This document shows positions 38,920 through 51,682 of a DNA stretch of 64,000 nucleotides, piece after piece. The DNA comes from Strigamia acuminata (taxonomy: Eukaryota; Arthropoda; Chilopoda; Geophilomorpha; Linotaeniidae). Position 1 is the stretch's first letter. Every line of letters starts with the position of its first letter. The notes beneath the pieces are model-generated. The model ran no database searches. It was given only the letters and a program-made list of their open reading frames with translations, and was not told the DNA's origin. The DNA is taken from assembly GCA_949358305.1 (NCBI GenBank), contig OX442321.1, forward strand, positions 930,001 to 994,000, given 5' to 3'. A program made the position numbers and the translations under genes.

Positions 38920-41900
38920 AATGGACACGTATCCACACGTTCAATGTGTTTTACCACCGATGGCGCTACTTAATATACATGTATAGTAACAAACATGTTT
39001 AGCAATGCATGACGCGTGATTGCTGTCATCCAATCAGCGTACAGAACAACGAATCAATAGGAAATAACACACAGATACAAGTAAATATTTTAAAAAAAAA
39101 CATTTTTTTGGAAAAAGGCTTTTCGCATGAAATCACAATGCGCTTTGGCCAAAGTAGTTCACGCAACGCATGCGTTAACGCTTGCGTATGTTGTAGTAAT
39201 TGCTGGTTAGCCTAAAATGAATTTTCGAATGTGCCTATTGAGCCGTGATGATTGTATGGCTTCATAGTATACGTATACAGGACCGGCCTTAAAGCAATTG
39301 AACCAATAAGAGTCCAGTATTTTACTAAAAAGGAAAAAGGAAAAAATTAGTGATTGGGCCCCGCAATTGCTCTTCGGCTGGCTCTGATAGTATTAGTACA
39401 CTGTACATAGTTTCTATTACATTTGAAACTGTTTTCCACATATTTATACCGCTTTACGGCCATTTTAACACATTTTTCTAGTCAATATCTGCTTTAATAG
39501 TCAGAGCGCAGGTTCGACTGCCACTTGTTGTTTAAAAACAAAAATTGAAAAAGGAATTACATAAACATATTTTTCTGGCAATGTCAACAAAACTCTGCGC
39601 AAGTGTGGCGCAAGTTGGTCGGAAATGGAGTTTAGGCCTATTTTTACACAGGGCTCACGAGATCAAGTATTTTTATTGGTTCGATATTGATGGAAAAATA
39701 TTTAGCGCCAAAACTGACATGAAAATGACACCCAAATGTCGGGTTCGAATGATGATCTCCCACTAAGTTAATTTCGAGTGCAACTATATTTATAGTGTCG
39801 TTTTATCGATCAGTCGTTGTCGCATCCTTTTTATATTTCTCCAATTCGTCTTCCAAACATTTCCTATTTCTAAAAAAAAAAAAAAAAAAAAAAACATGAA
39901 ATAAATTTAAATGAAATAAATTTAAAAAAAAGTTTTATTTCTTATCATTATATTAAATTACTGAAATTTTCATCACAAAAAGTGTACTAAGATTAATAAA
40001 AGGCAAAAAATAATTGAAGGAGGTGTCAGGTGGTGATAAATGCTGAGCAACGTCAACCTATAGGGCTAAATTGCCGATACATTCCAAGCTGTCGCCTCCT
40101 TCCTTCCTTGCACGGGTCTTAATTGAAGATGGTGGCCACACGTAAGCAAATAAGTGTCATGTTTGATAAATCCTCCAATTTAATATTCAAATTTGATCGA
40201 TGATTTGTTATTTCTAGCACGAGCACGCTCCCCCCAGCGGTGCAACTTAAACAAAATAAGATCCGTGAGGTTATTCTTTATTATCCATCAAATTATCTCC
40301 ATTTTTCTCCGAGTGACTCTGGCAAATGTGTGCCATCAGGCAAACGTTGCATCTATTAGCTTAATTGGCCTAATCAACATCACAATTTTATCTCAGCCTC
40401 ATTATTGCAGGAATGATCGATCACAAGTGCCAGGTTGACAAGTGATCGGTGTAATAAATTACACAAACTCGCCAATTTGACATCGGAGAGGCTGACAAAC
40501 AATTTATGGCATATAATTATGTTGGCTGCAGCCGAACTGTATAATCATGTTGAGACGAGTGGCCAAACTCTTGAATTTGATGGATACTCAAAGTGCTTAC
40601 AAGATGAGAGTCATTAACAATTGTAATGTTATTTACGCACAACAGCTGCTCTTCCCTCATTTTTATTTCTTTTAGGCAACACTCTAAATTAGGCAAAAGA
40701 TTGTGAGTGTTCGGACGGACGCCACGTGGTCAGGGGAGGGCCACGAGACGCTGGACGCAACACACACGATGGAATTATCCACAAAATACGACAAAGACAC
40801 AGGTTTAGTTATTTGATTATTATGTCTAGGGGTATGATATGGTGTCCTGTGTGTATTTCCAAATGTGATGGCTGTGAAACAGCTATCTCTAACAAGACTG
40901 CGTGGCACGGCGACCATTGGCCGCATGACACGTGTGGTCGGATTTGCATGTTCGGCGTACTTGGACGCTCAGGTCCCGGTGGGCGACTGAGTCGCCACGC
41001 CGATCATTCGGGTCGCTTCTTTAGCCAGTTTCGGAGAGACCGTCGTTGCTGGCTGCGGAACTACTCTTGGACCTCTGCGGGGTCCACCACTTCCGGGTCC
41101 CAATTGGAGGAACCAACAGCCCGAAGCTTCACCTGGTTGCGGAAGATTGCAACAGGCTGTGCACGAGAAACACGAGTGGCGCGAAAGCTGCACAAGATGC
41201 CGTGCGCTGCAGGTGAGTGATCAGCCCGCGGAGGCAGCTGGTCATAAGATAATGTTTCTATTCCTCCAACTGATCGACAATATTCTATTTTTGTTGTGTT
41301 TTGTCGGTTAGAGACAAATAAGGTTCGTTTGCTCGGATGTGGATATAGCAAACCAATGTTGGAGTGTTTATTTACCAGCATTTATTTACGACATTGTCCA
41401 GAGTCAAGAGACGGAGCCAAATGGTTGCTGGTGAGTTTCAGAGTTTCAGTGTGTGTCTCAAGACGAGTCGAGTGGGTGACCGATCTTCTCGCCGCCAACC
41501 ACAAGCGTTTATTAATTTATGCCGGATTCCGTATTTGTTCGAGCATGATTCCACGTATACATGTTTTCAAATTATTGCCTTCATTACACTTTGCAATCAA
41601 TCCTTTGGGAAATAGTTTCATTCCAGAATTGGAGAATTTCTAAACTTGAGCGTTTAATATGACTAGCAAATCATGCATCAGCGCTACATTTTGCAAACGC
41701 GCTCAAATTACACACGAGATTAGGTAATAGGTAATGCATCCATGTCCACACACCACACCTCAGGCATGCAAATATGGAGCGATTATATGGCAATATGTTT
41801 TCCTCTCAACACAAACTGCACTAAAGTGCTTATCTCATAATAAAATTGCAACTTTTATGGGACCATTAAGTTTTTAAGATAAGGAAGGCACTTTTTTACT

Positions 41901-42479
41901 GACACACTTTTGGACGTTGCATGGCGAAAATGAATGTCATGTGAAAGACAAAGTGTCTGGTTTTTTTTTTTTTTTTTTTTTTTTTGGGGGGGGGGGGGTT
42001 TGAATATCATCTGAGATCTGGCAATGATAAATATTTTAATTGTGAAGAATGGAAAAATTAATTTAAGCTAAATTGGTTTTTCAATTAGGCCTATTCGTGC
42101 CGCTTTAAACCTATTAGACATGCATGCCTCTTTTTGAATTAACATTTTTTTTTTCTGTCTTTGAAAATGAAACTTGGTTAATTATTTACAATTTTTTTTG
42201 TTTCTGCAGTGCAAGTTTAAAGGAAATGTTTGTTATATTTTTAGAGGAAGAGATTAGAAGAGTTATTGCATTGCAGACTTAATTTCTGCATATATCACAA
42301 TGTGTGTGTTTATGGCAAACTGTGTTATTATGGTTAAATCAATTTGGGAAGTTCTGTTTGTTCAGTTTATAGCAGTTTGCTATTTTTTGTAAAAAAATTT
42401 CTCTCATCATTTTCGGAAATTTTTAATTGTTTCTCCTCATTTTGGGTTCATGTTTTAAATTAGTTTTTAAAGAATTTTA
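38920..42479. other. Intergenic DNA, mostly unassigned
   Basis: Contains a poly-A tract (39870-39893), degenerate repeat fragments around 39280-39390, a T-run joined to a G-run (41960-41999) and one possible exon listed separately. I see no convincing complete gene. Confidence 0.5.
41023..41212 (+). CDS. Possible internal exon with VWC-like cysteine motif (weak)
   Basis: Bounded by the acceptor TCGCTTCTTTAG and the strong donor CTGCAG/GTGAGT. Read in phase 2 it is open for 63 residues with a Gly/Pro-rich start (GPPLPGPNW) and a tail HEWRESCTRCRALQ reminiscent of a von Willebrand C or similar extracellular module. No partner exons were identified, so it may be a fragment or chance. Confidence 0.22.
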
Positions 42480-45310
42480 TTCAATCTCTTTCCAATTTTT
42501 TTCCGATTTTTTCCCCCGATTTTTTCTCCCGATTTTTTCCTTTGATTTTTTCCCCCGATTTTTTTCCCCCGATTTCTTTCCCCGATTTTTCCCCCGATTT
42601 TTTTCCTCGATTTTTTCCCCGATTTTTCCCCCGATTTTTTTCCTTGATTGTTTTCCCCGATTTTTTCCCCCGATTTTTTCCCCCGATTTGTTCCCCCGAT
42701 TTTTTCTCCCGAATTGTTTCCCCGATTTATTCCCCCAATTTTTCCCCCGATTTTTTCCCCCGATTTTTTCCCCGATGTTTTTTCCCGTTTTTTTTCCCCG
42801 ATTTTTTCCCCGATTTTTTCCCCGATTTTCTTCCCCGATTTTTTCCCCCGATTTTTTCCCCCGATTTCTTCCCCCGATTTCTTCCCCCGATTTTTTCCCC
42901 GATTTTTTCTCCCGATTTTTTCCCCCGATTTGTTCCCCCGATTTTTTCTCCCGAATTGTTTCCCCGATTTATTCCCCCAATTTTTCCCCCGATTTTTTCC
43001 TCCGATTTTTTCCCCGATGTTTTTTCCCGTTTTTTTTCCCCGATTTTTTCCCCGATTTTCTTCCCCGATTTTTTCCCCCGTTATTTTCCCCCGATTTCTT
43101 CCCCCGATTTTTTCCCCCGATTTTTTTCCCCGATTTTTTTCCCCAATTTTTTTCCCCGATTTTTTTCCTCGATTTTTTTGCCCGATATTTTCCCCCGATT
43201 TTTTCTCCCGATTTTTTCCCCCGATTTTTTCTCCCGATTTTTTTCCCTTGATTTCTTTCCCCGATTTTTTCTCCCGATTTTTTCCCCCGATTTTTTCCCC
43301 CGATTTTTTTCCCCCGATTTCTTTCCCCGATTTTTCCCCCGATTTTTTTCCTCGATTTTTTCTCCCGATTTTTTCCCCCGATTTTTTCCCCCGATTTTTT
43401 TTCCCCGATTTCTTTCCCCGATTTTTCCCCCGATTTTTTTCCTCGATTTTTTCCCCGATTTTTCCCCCGATTTTTTTCCTCGATTTTTTCTCCCGATTTT
43501 TTCCCCCGATTTTTTCCCCCGATTTTTTTCCCCCGATTTCTTTCCCCGATTTTTCCCCCGATTTTTTTCCTCGATTTTTTCCCCGATTTTTCCCCCGATT
43601 TTTCCCCCGATTTTTTTCCTTGATTGTTTTCCCCGATTTTTTCTCCCGATTTTTTCCCCCGATTTTTTCCCCCGATTTTTTCTCCCGAATTTTTTCCCCG
43701 ATTTATTCCCCCAATTTTTTCCCTCGATTTTTTCCCCCGATTTTTCCCCCGATGTTTTTTCCCCTTTTTTTCCCCCGATTTTTTCCCCGATTTTTTCCCC
43801 CGATTTTTTCTCCCGATTTTTTCCCCCGATTTTTTCCCCCGATTTTTTCTCCCGAATTTTTTCCCCGATTTTTTCCCCCGATTTTTTCTCCCGATTTTTT
43901 CCCCCGATTTTTTCTCCCGATTTTTTCCCCCGATTTTTTTCCCCAATTTTTTTCCCAGATTTTTTTCCCCGATTTTTTTCCTCGATTTTTTTGCCCGATA
44001 TTTTCCCCCGATTTTTTCTCCCGATTTTTTCCCCCGATTTTTTCCCCCGATTTTTTTCCCTTGATTTCTTTCCCCGATTTTTTCTCCCGATTTTTTCCCC
44101 CGATTTTTTCCCCCGATTTTTTTCTCCCGATTTCTTTCCCCGATTTTTCCCCCGATTTTTTTCCTCGATTTTTTCTCCCGATTTTTTCCCCCGATTTTTT
44201 CCCCCGATTTTTTTCCCCCGATTTCTTTCCCCGATTTTTCCCCCGATTTTTTTCCTCGATTTTTTCCCCGATTTTTCCCCCGATTTTTTTCCTCAATTTT
44301 TTCTACCGATTTTTTCCCCCGATTTTTTCCCCCGATTTTTTTCCCCCGATTTCTTTCTCCGATTTTTCCCCCGATTTTTTTCCTCGATTTTTTCCCCGAT
44401 TTTTCCCTTGATTTTTTTCCTTGATTGTTTTCCCCGATTTTTTCTCCCGATTTTTTCCCCCGATTTTTTCTCCCGAATTTTTTCCCCGATTTATTCCCCC
44501 AATTTTTTCCCTCGATTTTTTCCCCCGATTTTTCCCCCGATGTTTTTTCCCCTTTTTTTCCCCCGATGTTTTTTCCCCTTTTTTTCCCCCGATTTTTTCC
44601 CCGATTTTTTCCCCCGATTTTTTCCCCCGATTTTTTCCCCCGATTTTTTCCCCCGATTTTTTCTCCCGAATTTTTTCCCCGATTTTTTCCCCCGATTTTT
44701 TCCCCCGATTTTTTCCCCCGATTTTTTCTCCCGATTTTTTCCCCCGATTTTTTCCCCGATTTTTTCCCCCGATTTTTTTCCCCAATTTTTTTCCCCGATT
44801 TCTTCCCCCGATTTTTTCCCCCGATTTTTTTCCCCGATTTTTTTCCCCGATTTTTCCCCCGATGTTTTTTCCCTTTTTTTCCCCCGATTTTTTCCCCCGA
44901 TTTTTCCCCCGATTTTTTCCCCCGATTTTTCCCCCGATTTTTTCCCCCGATTTTTTTCCCCGATTTTTTTCCCCGATTTTTTCCCCCGATTTTTTCCCCC
45001 GATTTTTTTCCCCGATTTTTTTCCCCGATTTTTTCCCCCGATTTTTTCCCCCGATTTTTTCCCCCGATTTTTTCCCCCGATTTTTTCTCCCGATTTTTTC
45101 CCCCGATTTTTCCCCCGATTTTTTCCCCCGATTTTTTTCCCCGATTTTTTTCCCCGATTTTTTTCCTCGATTTTTTTGCCTGATATTTTCCCCCGATTTT
45201 TTCCCCCGATTTCTTTCCCCGATTTTTTCCCCCGATTTTTTCCCCCGATTTTTTCTCCCGATTTTTTTCCCCGATTTTTTTCCCCGATTTTTTTCCCCGA
45301 TTTTTTCTCA
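42480..45310. repeat. 2.8-kb C/T satellite, ~14-15-bp unit
   Basis: About 190 copies of TTTTTTCCCCCGA and length variants. All pyrimidine runs are on the plus strand. Because the average unit is near 15 bp it is open for up to 955 codons forward (FFPRFFPPIFSPD-type) and 780 codons in reverse (GEKIGGKNRGKKS-type). There is no start context, splice signal or non-repeat domain, so I treat it as non-coding. Confidence 0.95.
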
Positions 45311-46663
45311 TCTTTTACTCATTTTTCTACAATATTTCCTTTTCTCCCTTTTTTCACTCGCACTCGTTTATTTACACACTACCCGGATACATTTATTCAT
45401 TTATTCTAATTCCATTAACACAAACTTGTCTTATTTCTGCTCCGATAACTAACCTTCAACTCGGGCACAGCACGTCAATTAGCAAGAGCAACCAACCAAC
45501 ATATCGAAGATCCTGTTAACCCTTCAGTTTATCTCTCTTCAAACGTCTGACATTTAAACCAAACTGCTCTCCCATCCGGTTTATTCCAAACAATAACAAA
45601 ACCAACAAATTAAAAAGAAATCATTTTTCCAACTCCAGCTTTACCTGCAACGACATTCGAAACCAAACCTCCGCTATCTGCTCGTATCTGACCAAGACAT
45701 CTCTCTCCCTCGTCCCGTCCTCCTGACGGCAACTGCAGTCATTAAGCTTGGCACGCCGTCCCAATTACCGAGCCACCGATAACACAAGTCGGGGCGAGTG
45801 TTATCACCGAAATCGAGGCTTCCTCGATGAGGACGACGAGGAGGACGAGGCATTTAATAGGCCATCAGGTGATTCTACCTGCCCAGACTACACTTGTCTA
45901 CACCAGTCGATGAGTAACGATGGCGTCGAGTGGAGCAAATCAGTTTGCTGTGGCGTTTGATTTGATTATTCGCTCCGCACGTCTCGCGTACAATTGAGGA
46001 AATTTAGGCGAGCTGGAGACGTGCATTAGCGCTAAAGTTTGCCGGGAACGAACGTGCCGCCGGTTGTGTTTCATTTTTTTGCACGTGACCTCGCGCTTAA
46101 AAGCATCGCGAGTCTTTCTCGTCCGAAATGAGCTAAAAGGGATAAATGAAGTGAAAGTAATGGACACTTATCGTGCGGCAAGGTGAAGGTGGCTTTCCTG
46201 CACTGCACTGCACTCAATCGGCCTCTCAAAGTCAAATTGAGCGCGAATTCAACTCTGTTAAGTTAACCTCTTGCTGCAAGTGCAATCGAAACGTGACGAG
46301 ACGAGACGAGACGAGACGACTCGCAAGTGTCAACTCGGAATGATGGACTAAATGAGAACATTTCTTCTTCTTCTTTTTCTTTCTGCGGTAAGGACGTTTT
46401 ATTATTTTGTTTGTTTTTTGGGTTATCCGACTGTCAATGTCACTGTCACAGTCGCGCATGATTCGCGGGCGGAAATTGTTGTCATGTTCGATGCTTTTCT
46501 TCTTTTCTTTTCGCTTTTATTTTATCTTTATAGATGAGTATTGACATCAGCGTTGTGGTAAAAATATTTTCATGTTTCAAACACCAAAGAGTTGAAATTG
46601 GACAATAATGGCAACTGCAAGCAGAGGAGAAGAGTTAATTGCATTTTATGTAGGGCGGGGTCC

Positions 46664-46812
46664 AAATTTGCAATGACCGGATTTGCGATGGAAAAAATTG
46701 CGATTTCAAATTTGCGATGATCGAATTTGCGATGGAAAAAATTGCGATTTCAAATTTGCGATGACCGGATTTGCGATGGAAAAAATTGCGATTTCAAATT
46801 TTGCAATGACCG
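46664..46812. repeat. 44-bp tandem repeat, three copies
   Basis: Unit contains ATTTGCGATGACCGGATTTG followed by GATGGAAAAAATTGCGATT. Confidence 0.85.
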
Positions 46813-47081
46813 AAATTTTATTCGGCGCAATTTTACAACATCGCAAATGTGGTACCTATTTCTGCAAATTTCGCAAATCAGGGCATCGCAAACATGGTCC
46901 TAAACCTCTAAATTCGAGTAAATAGCTGACTGGTTGAGTAACAAATAAGTTGAAGAGAATGGTGTGAAGTCAATCGGAAAGTGTGTTGACATTCTGCGAT
47001 ATTTGGTCGGTACAAAACGAATCCTACGCTCCTAAATCGGTTGCTCACATCATTAAAATGTCGGTAAACTTTTATCAATTA

Positions 47082-47646
47082 CCATGTTTACATGTACCCA
47101 GTTATCTGGATAAGTGAAAATGCGAATTTTATTTTTCTGGAAAACTGGTCATGTAAACAAATCAGTTTTCTAGAAAAGACAGACTTATCCTGAAAACTAA
47201 ATTTCAGTTGTACGAGCAAGATTTTGGGTGTTTTGCGCATTGAAAACTGCATGTAAACACCGTGCATGCGAAAATTCAAAAACTTGGATCGAGATATCGT
47301 CGGATCGTTGTACTAAAAATACGTTAGGCCTACGTACCAACGACATTTGGTACCGAAATCAATGTGAAATCAGCTAAAACCACCATTTTTGGGATCAGAA
47401 TTTGCATATTAGGCACCATTGCAAAGATTTGAGCAAAAACCTCTTTCCTAACCACCATTTCATTTGTTTGGCTGAAATGGATCAACAGCCATTTTGTTGT
47501 TCCAGATAATGAAAGGGCAGTATGGGTAATTCTCGTATGACTTCATGTTTACCAGAAAACTAATGTCATGTAAATGCAAACGGTTATCCAGATAAATAAA
47601 ATCTGAATATTCACTTATCTGGAAAACTGTGACCATGTAAACATGG
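47082..47646. mobile_element. MITE copy 2, TA-flanked, CCATGTTTACATGT termini
   Basis: 565 bp with the same inverted ends and subterminal AAAATGCGAATTTT as 38424-38918, flanked by TA at 47080-47081 and 47647-47648. The interior has diverged and no transposase is visible. Confidence 0.8.
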
Positions 47647-47651
47647 TAAGT

Positions 47652-48067
47652 GTCTACTGCCCAATACAAGTCTTTTAACGATGCCTTCTGCGAGTACTGC
47701 CCAATACAAGTCTTCACATTAAAGTGAGATGTTTGATGTTCGTCGGCGGTTATTTGCGAGTTCTTTTTCACAATATAATTTCAGGTACGGTATTTAGTAT
47801 TTCTCTTGTCACAAATTTGATTTCATTCTATTTGTATTTTGTAATTTTAGGGCCAATACAATACAGGCGGTAAATGACAGAGTCCCACGGAACATCCGAT
47901 TAAACCAGAATTAAAATAATTTGTAGCCATAAAAAAATATCTGTGTGGTTCGAGGCATCACGTAAATAACTATCTAAACAAACATCTCACTTCCACGTGG
48001 AAAATTCTCTTGTATTCAGTAGTACTCGCAGTAGACATCGTTAAAAGACTTGAATTGGGCAGTTGAC
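47652..48067. repeat. Inverted-repeat element abutting MITE copy 2
   Basis: The left arm, 47652-47697, pairs with 48021-48067 (TCTTTTAACGATG and GCGAGTACT in inverse order). The arms are about 46 bp around a 320-bp interior. It starts three bases after the MITE target duplication. Confidence 0.6.
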
Positions 48068-48189
48068 ATCGTTATAAGTAGAGTTGCTATTTTTGCGGAC
48101 TTAAAACAGTGAAATTGCGGGTGGAAAGCGGCATTAAAAAACGGCATTTTGCGGACTTATTGCGGACCTATTGCGGGCTCATCCGGGAA

Positions 48190-48410
48190 GTTTTTGACCA
48201 AAATTTCAAGGTTTTATACGAAAATTTGAAGTTTTTAAAGGAAATTTGAAGTTTTTAAAGGAAATTTGAAGTTTTTAAAGGAAATTTGAAGTTTTTAAAG
48301 GAAATTTGAAGTTTATAAAGGAAATTTGAAGTTTTTAAACGAAATTTGAAGTTTTCAAACAAAATTTGAAGTTTTCAAATGAAATTTGAAGTTTTTAAAC
48401 GAAACTATTA
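48190..48410. repeat. 20-bp tandem repeat
   Basis: About ten copies of AAGGAAATTTGAAGTTTTTA with small variants. Confidence 0.9.
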
Positions 48411-50310
48411 TGTGATATATCACGCAATACGCACGTTCACTCAAACGTTCACTCGATTTTCGTAAGAAACCCCCCAAAATTGGCAAATTGCGGATTATCT
48501 GCAAAATTTGCGGTATAACGATCGGATTGCGGCAATTGCGGACTTAAAAGTACCTCCAATTGCAAAAATTATGCTTTAAAAATGCTCCATTTGCATTATC
48601 CACAACTAAGAAAACATTTTGGAGGACTTTTATTTTCCACAAAAATAGCATCTTTAGTTATAAGACTTGTAGTTGACTACCTAAATGTTAATTCTCAGCA
48701 ATAGATGGCGCGGGTTTCCATTTCCGCCTCTTTGATTGTCATCGTAAAAGTGATTTCTTTTTAAATTAGTAATTAAATAAATTGATGATAGCTCAGTCAA
48801 TCTGATACTACTACTTCATCTTTTGTATTAATTTGCAATGTTTATATTATTCAACTAATGAGCCTTATTTTGACACGATATGATTAAAGAACCTCGAGTG
48901 GCTCCGTGCTCTCGAAGCAAACATCATTCGCACAAATTTTAATCATATTCTAAAGTTCCGCGATTCGCCTCCATGTAGCGCACCTCTTTTTTCTCTCTCT
49001 TAATATCGAAGTACAATTGTTAGTGATTGATTTCCTTTTAGTCTAGCAGATTACCTTATAATCTTCGATTCGCATCCGTCCGCCATGTTTAACACGCAGT
49101 GACAGATCCGCCATCTAGTGCGAGAAAATAACAACACTCACTCGCATTTCTACTCGCACCTCTCTTTGCTGCTTAAACTCACCAAAGGCCGAACGAATAG
49201 AACAAAATCAAATTAAAGCGAAATATGGGACAATTTTTCCATTACAATTTCCCACAGACAATTGTTACGGTGAATCAAACAAGAGAGAAAAAAGTGATGC
49301 AATTTCCCCATAGGAAAGTTCATTGTCTGGCTCGCAGCTGGAGCGGAACGGAAATAAAGATTCCAGCAGTATCGAACGAACGACGTAACCAAAATGAACT
49401 TGGATCGCTTGATTCATCGATCGCCGATGACGTCAAACACCTTATCGTCTAGAAATCGCGACCAATACAGTCAAACGCATTAATCGGATTAAAATACACA
49501 CAACCACCGACTCGAACTCAAACAACACGCACGTAAGTCCCAAAAACATTTTATTCCCTCGTAGAAAATCACACGCCGGTCGGAACGAATCCACTAAAAA
49601 CCGGCGAAACCGCGCGCACTAAAACCTGGAATCCCGCAAAACGAAAAATATTCTAAAAGAACGTTATCTTTACGAATTAAATTCTTTTTAATTGGATTCC
49701 AGAGCGAAACAGATGTGGGTCGGATAGAATTGGCGAGGCTGCCGCAACAGGTGCGTCGTAGGTTTACAAATGGTGGAAATAAAGGGAAAATTTGTAATCT
49801 GTTAGTGCGGAGAGATAAGGAATGCGAGCGCTCGAATGTTCTCAGTAACGCGATAAAATTAACTCGTCGATGATGATGATGATGATATAACGCATTTTTA
49901 TTTTTGGTTTATTAATCGCTATAAATTCGACGGATTACGAGCTGTAATTTCAAACGTGTACCAAAGAGCATTTAGTTCGTGTTTCATGACATTTCTCCTC
50001 CGAAATTAACTCGCATTCGGTTTCGTTTTCACAATTTGACCCGACAAGGTAAGAAAAACACCAAAAAACACCAAAAAACCCAAAAATTATTCTTTTTTTC
50101 TCATTTATTTTTAATTTAAAAATTAAAAATTAATTTTTTTGAATTTCTCTCAATTAAAAAAATTAAAAAAAATTAAAAATCCGGTGTAGACGGAAATAAT
50201 TTCCAATTTCCTGATTGCAGGCTTGGCAAGCCAATTTCCTCGAGCGACCATCAGGTGGCGGCGCAATTTCAATTCCAAGGCGATCGGTTCGGTTCCTTCG
50301 CAACGCCAAA

Positions 50311-50506
50311 ATGTCAGAGCAACTTCTCACCATCATCGGCGAGAAATTGGCGGAGCGCGCGACCGCAGTCTGGGGAGAAATCCCCCAATTAATTCGCGGC
50401 CCCGTCACATTCCGTCAATGGGCCCATTCGGGGCCCCCCTGCCCCGTCTCCGACGTCTACCTCGTCCTCGGCGGCGTCTACAACAGCCAGGCGCACTACC
50501 GAGTAC

Positions 50507-50568
<62 letters not shown>

Positions 50569-51682
50569 TTTAAATTCTAAATTTCTCAAATTTCTCCAGA
50601 TCGAAAAATCGAGGAACCAAAATGGCGCCTACGAGTACATCCACAGGTTGAGCTGTTACCACCTCAACCCGTTCACATTCCGCTACATGATGGAGGACGC
50701 CCTCGTCAAGCTCCTGTCCGCCTTGAAAGACGAGGAAAAAATCGTAACGAGCCTCAAGGTGGACTCGACGATATCCGTGACCCCCACGAACGACGCCCTC
50801 GAACTCACTTGTTGCGTCAACGGCGCACGCGCGCCCGCCTGGATGCTGCGCTTTATCCCGGCCATCGAGGGAGTCGGCGCGCCGCCGCTGGCCGCCGCAG
50901 CGCCGTCGCCGTCGCGCTGGCTCGTCGTGCCTCCGCCGCGCACGCGCGGGCCGTACGTGAGCTCTTGGGACGTGGCGCTGTTGCCGGATACCGAGCGCGC
51001 ACTCGTGTGTGCGCTCTACGAAGCTCAGTGCCGGAATTGGGGCGACGGGAAAATCGATTTGGATCGATTGTTGAATCGATTCGCGGGTCACGAGCGGGTC
51101 GGGGCACTCGACGAGCGATTCGAGGGGCTCTTGAAGCGACTCGTCGAGAGGCTCGAGCAACGTCACGCGGAAGACGGGATTCCCGGAGATCAAATCGAGA
51201 GCGTCGTTTGTGAAATTAAGCGCACGATCGACGACGTGGATCTTGGATCCAGGGTCAGATCCATCGACGAGGCGATAGATGAGCATTTTCCGTGGCTGGA
51301 ACGGGATCCGGACACTTCCGTAGATGGGCCGATGCGCCAACCCGTGGTGGAATGTGTAACTCGCCAGGAAGCGAAACCGCAAATGGCGAACGGAGCGTGT
51401 CGCAATCGCGAGCTCCAGGAGCCGAAATCGCGAGTTGCGAACGGCCTAAGTCGCCAAGAAGTGAATGGTGTCGGTCCGAAGCGACCGAGCGATAAAAAGG
51501 GGAAAGAAAATGACGACGAGAGAGCGCGGAAACGGTTTTTTGGCGTGGTTTCCATTTGTCTGGTTTTGGTCGTGGTCGGATTGGTTTTTGTTGTCGCCTG
51601 GTTTGAGGATACGGATGTTATGAATTTGATGCACGCGACCAAATTGATGGGAGTTTTAAGAGATGAGCGCAAGGAATTTTAA
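50311..51682 (+). CDS. Mab-21/cGAS-fold-like protein with C-terminal membrane segment
   Basis: Coding exons 50311-50502 and 50600-51682 join in phase 0 to give 424 aa. The ATG follows an acceptor at 50220; a non-coding exon likely ends at 50048. Similarity is by pattern only. PVSDVYLVL resembles the first beta strand of Mab-21/cGAS proteins, NPFTFRYMMEDALVKLL the following helix, and RWLVVPPP followed by SSWDVALLPDTERALV the family's proline-bend and W-x-SF-x-x-E-like region. The usual acidic nucleotidyltransferase triad is not evident, suggesting a non-catalytic member. The tail is Arg/Lys-rich, then one membrane segment at about residues 378-400 (VVSICLVLVVVGLVFVVAWF) and a short C-end. Membrane-anchored Mab-21 relatives are known. 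The assignment is tentative; the gene itself is well supported. Confidence 0.7.
50505..50570. repeat. (AAT)n microsatellite filling a 97-bp intron
   Basis: About 20 AAT units start within a few bases of the donor CGA/GTACGT and take up most of the intron 50503-50599. Confidence 0.95.

Larger units (their letters stand above)
45311..50048. other. Intergenic DNA between satellite and Mab-21-like gene
   Basis: No supported gene. It contains a GACGA run (46296-46320), the repeats and MITE listed separately, and near 50048 a donor CGACAAG/GTAAGA that probably ends a non-coding first exon of the next gene. Confidence 0.5.

Noticed and set aside
42427-45452. Very long ORFs (955, 587, 343 codons forward; 780 reverse)
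   Set aside because: They are composed only of the satellite unit, overlap on both strands, and lack any non-repeat domain or start context.
45748-45960. 70-codon plus ORF with an acidic run
   Set aside because: No signal peptide, domain or partner exon, and the low-complexity Asp/Glu run could arise by chance.
46352-46387. Signal-peptide-like start MRTFLLLLFLSA followed by GTAAGG
   Set aside because: The CTT repeat explains the leucines and no downstream exon could be joined.
50570-51382. 270-codon minus ORF over the Mab-21-like gene
   Set aside because: Antisense shadow; the plus frame has matching splice sites and a membrane segment.
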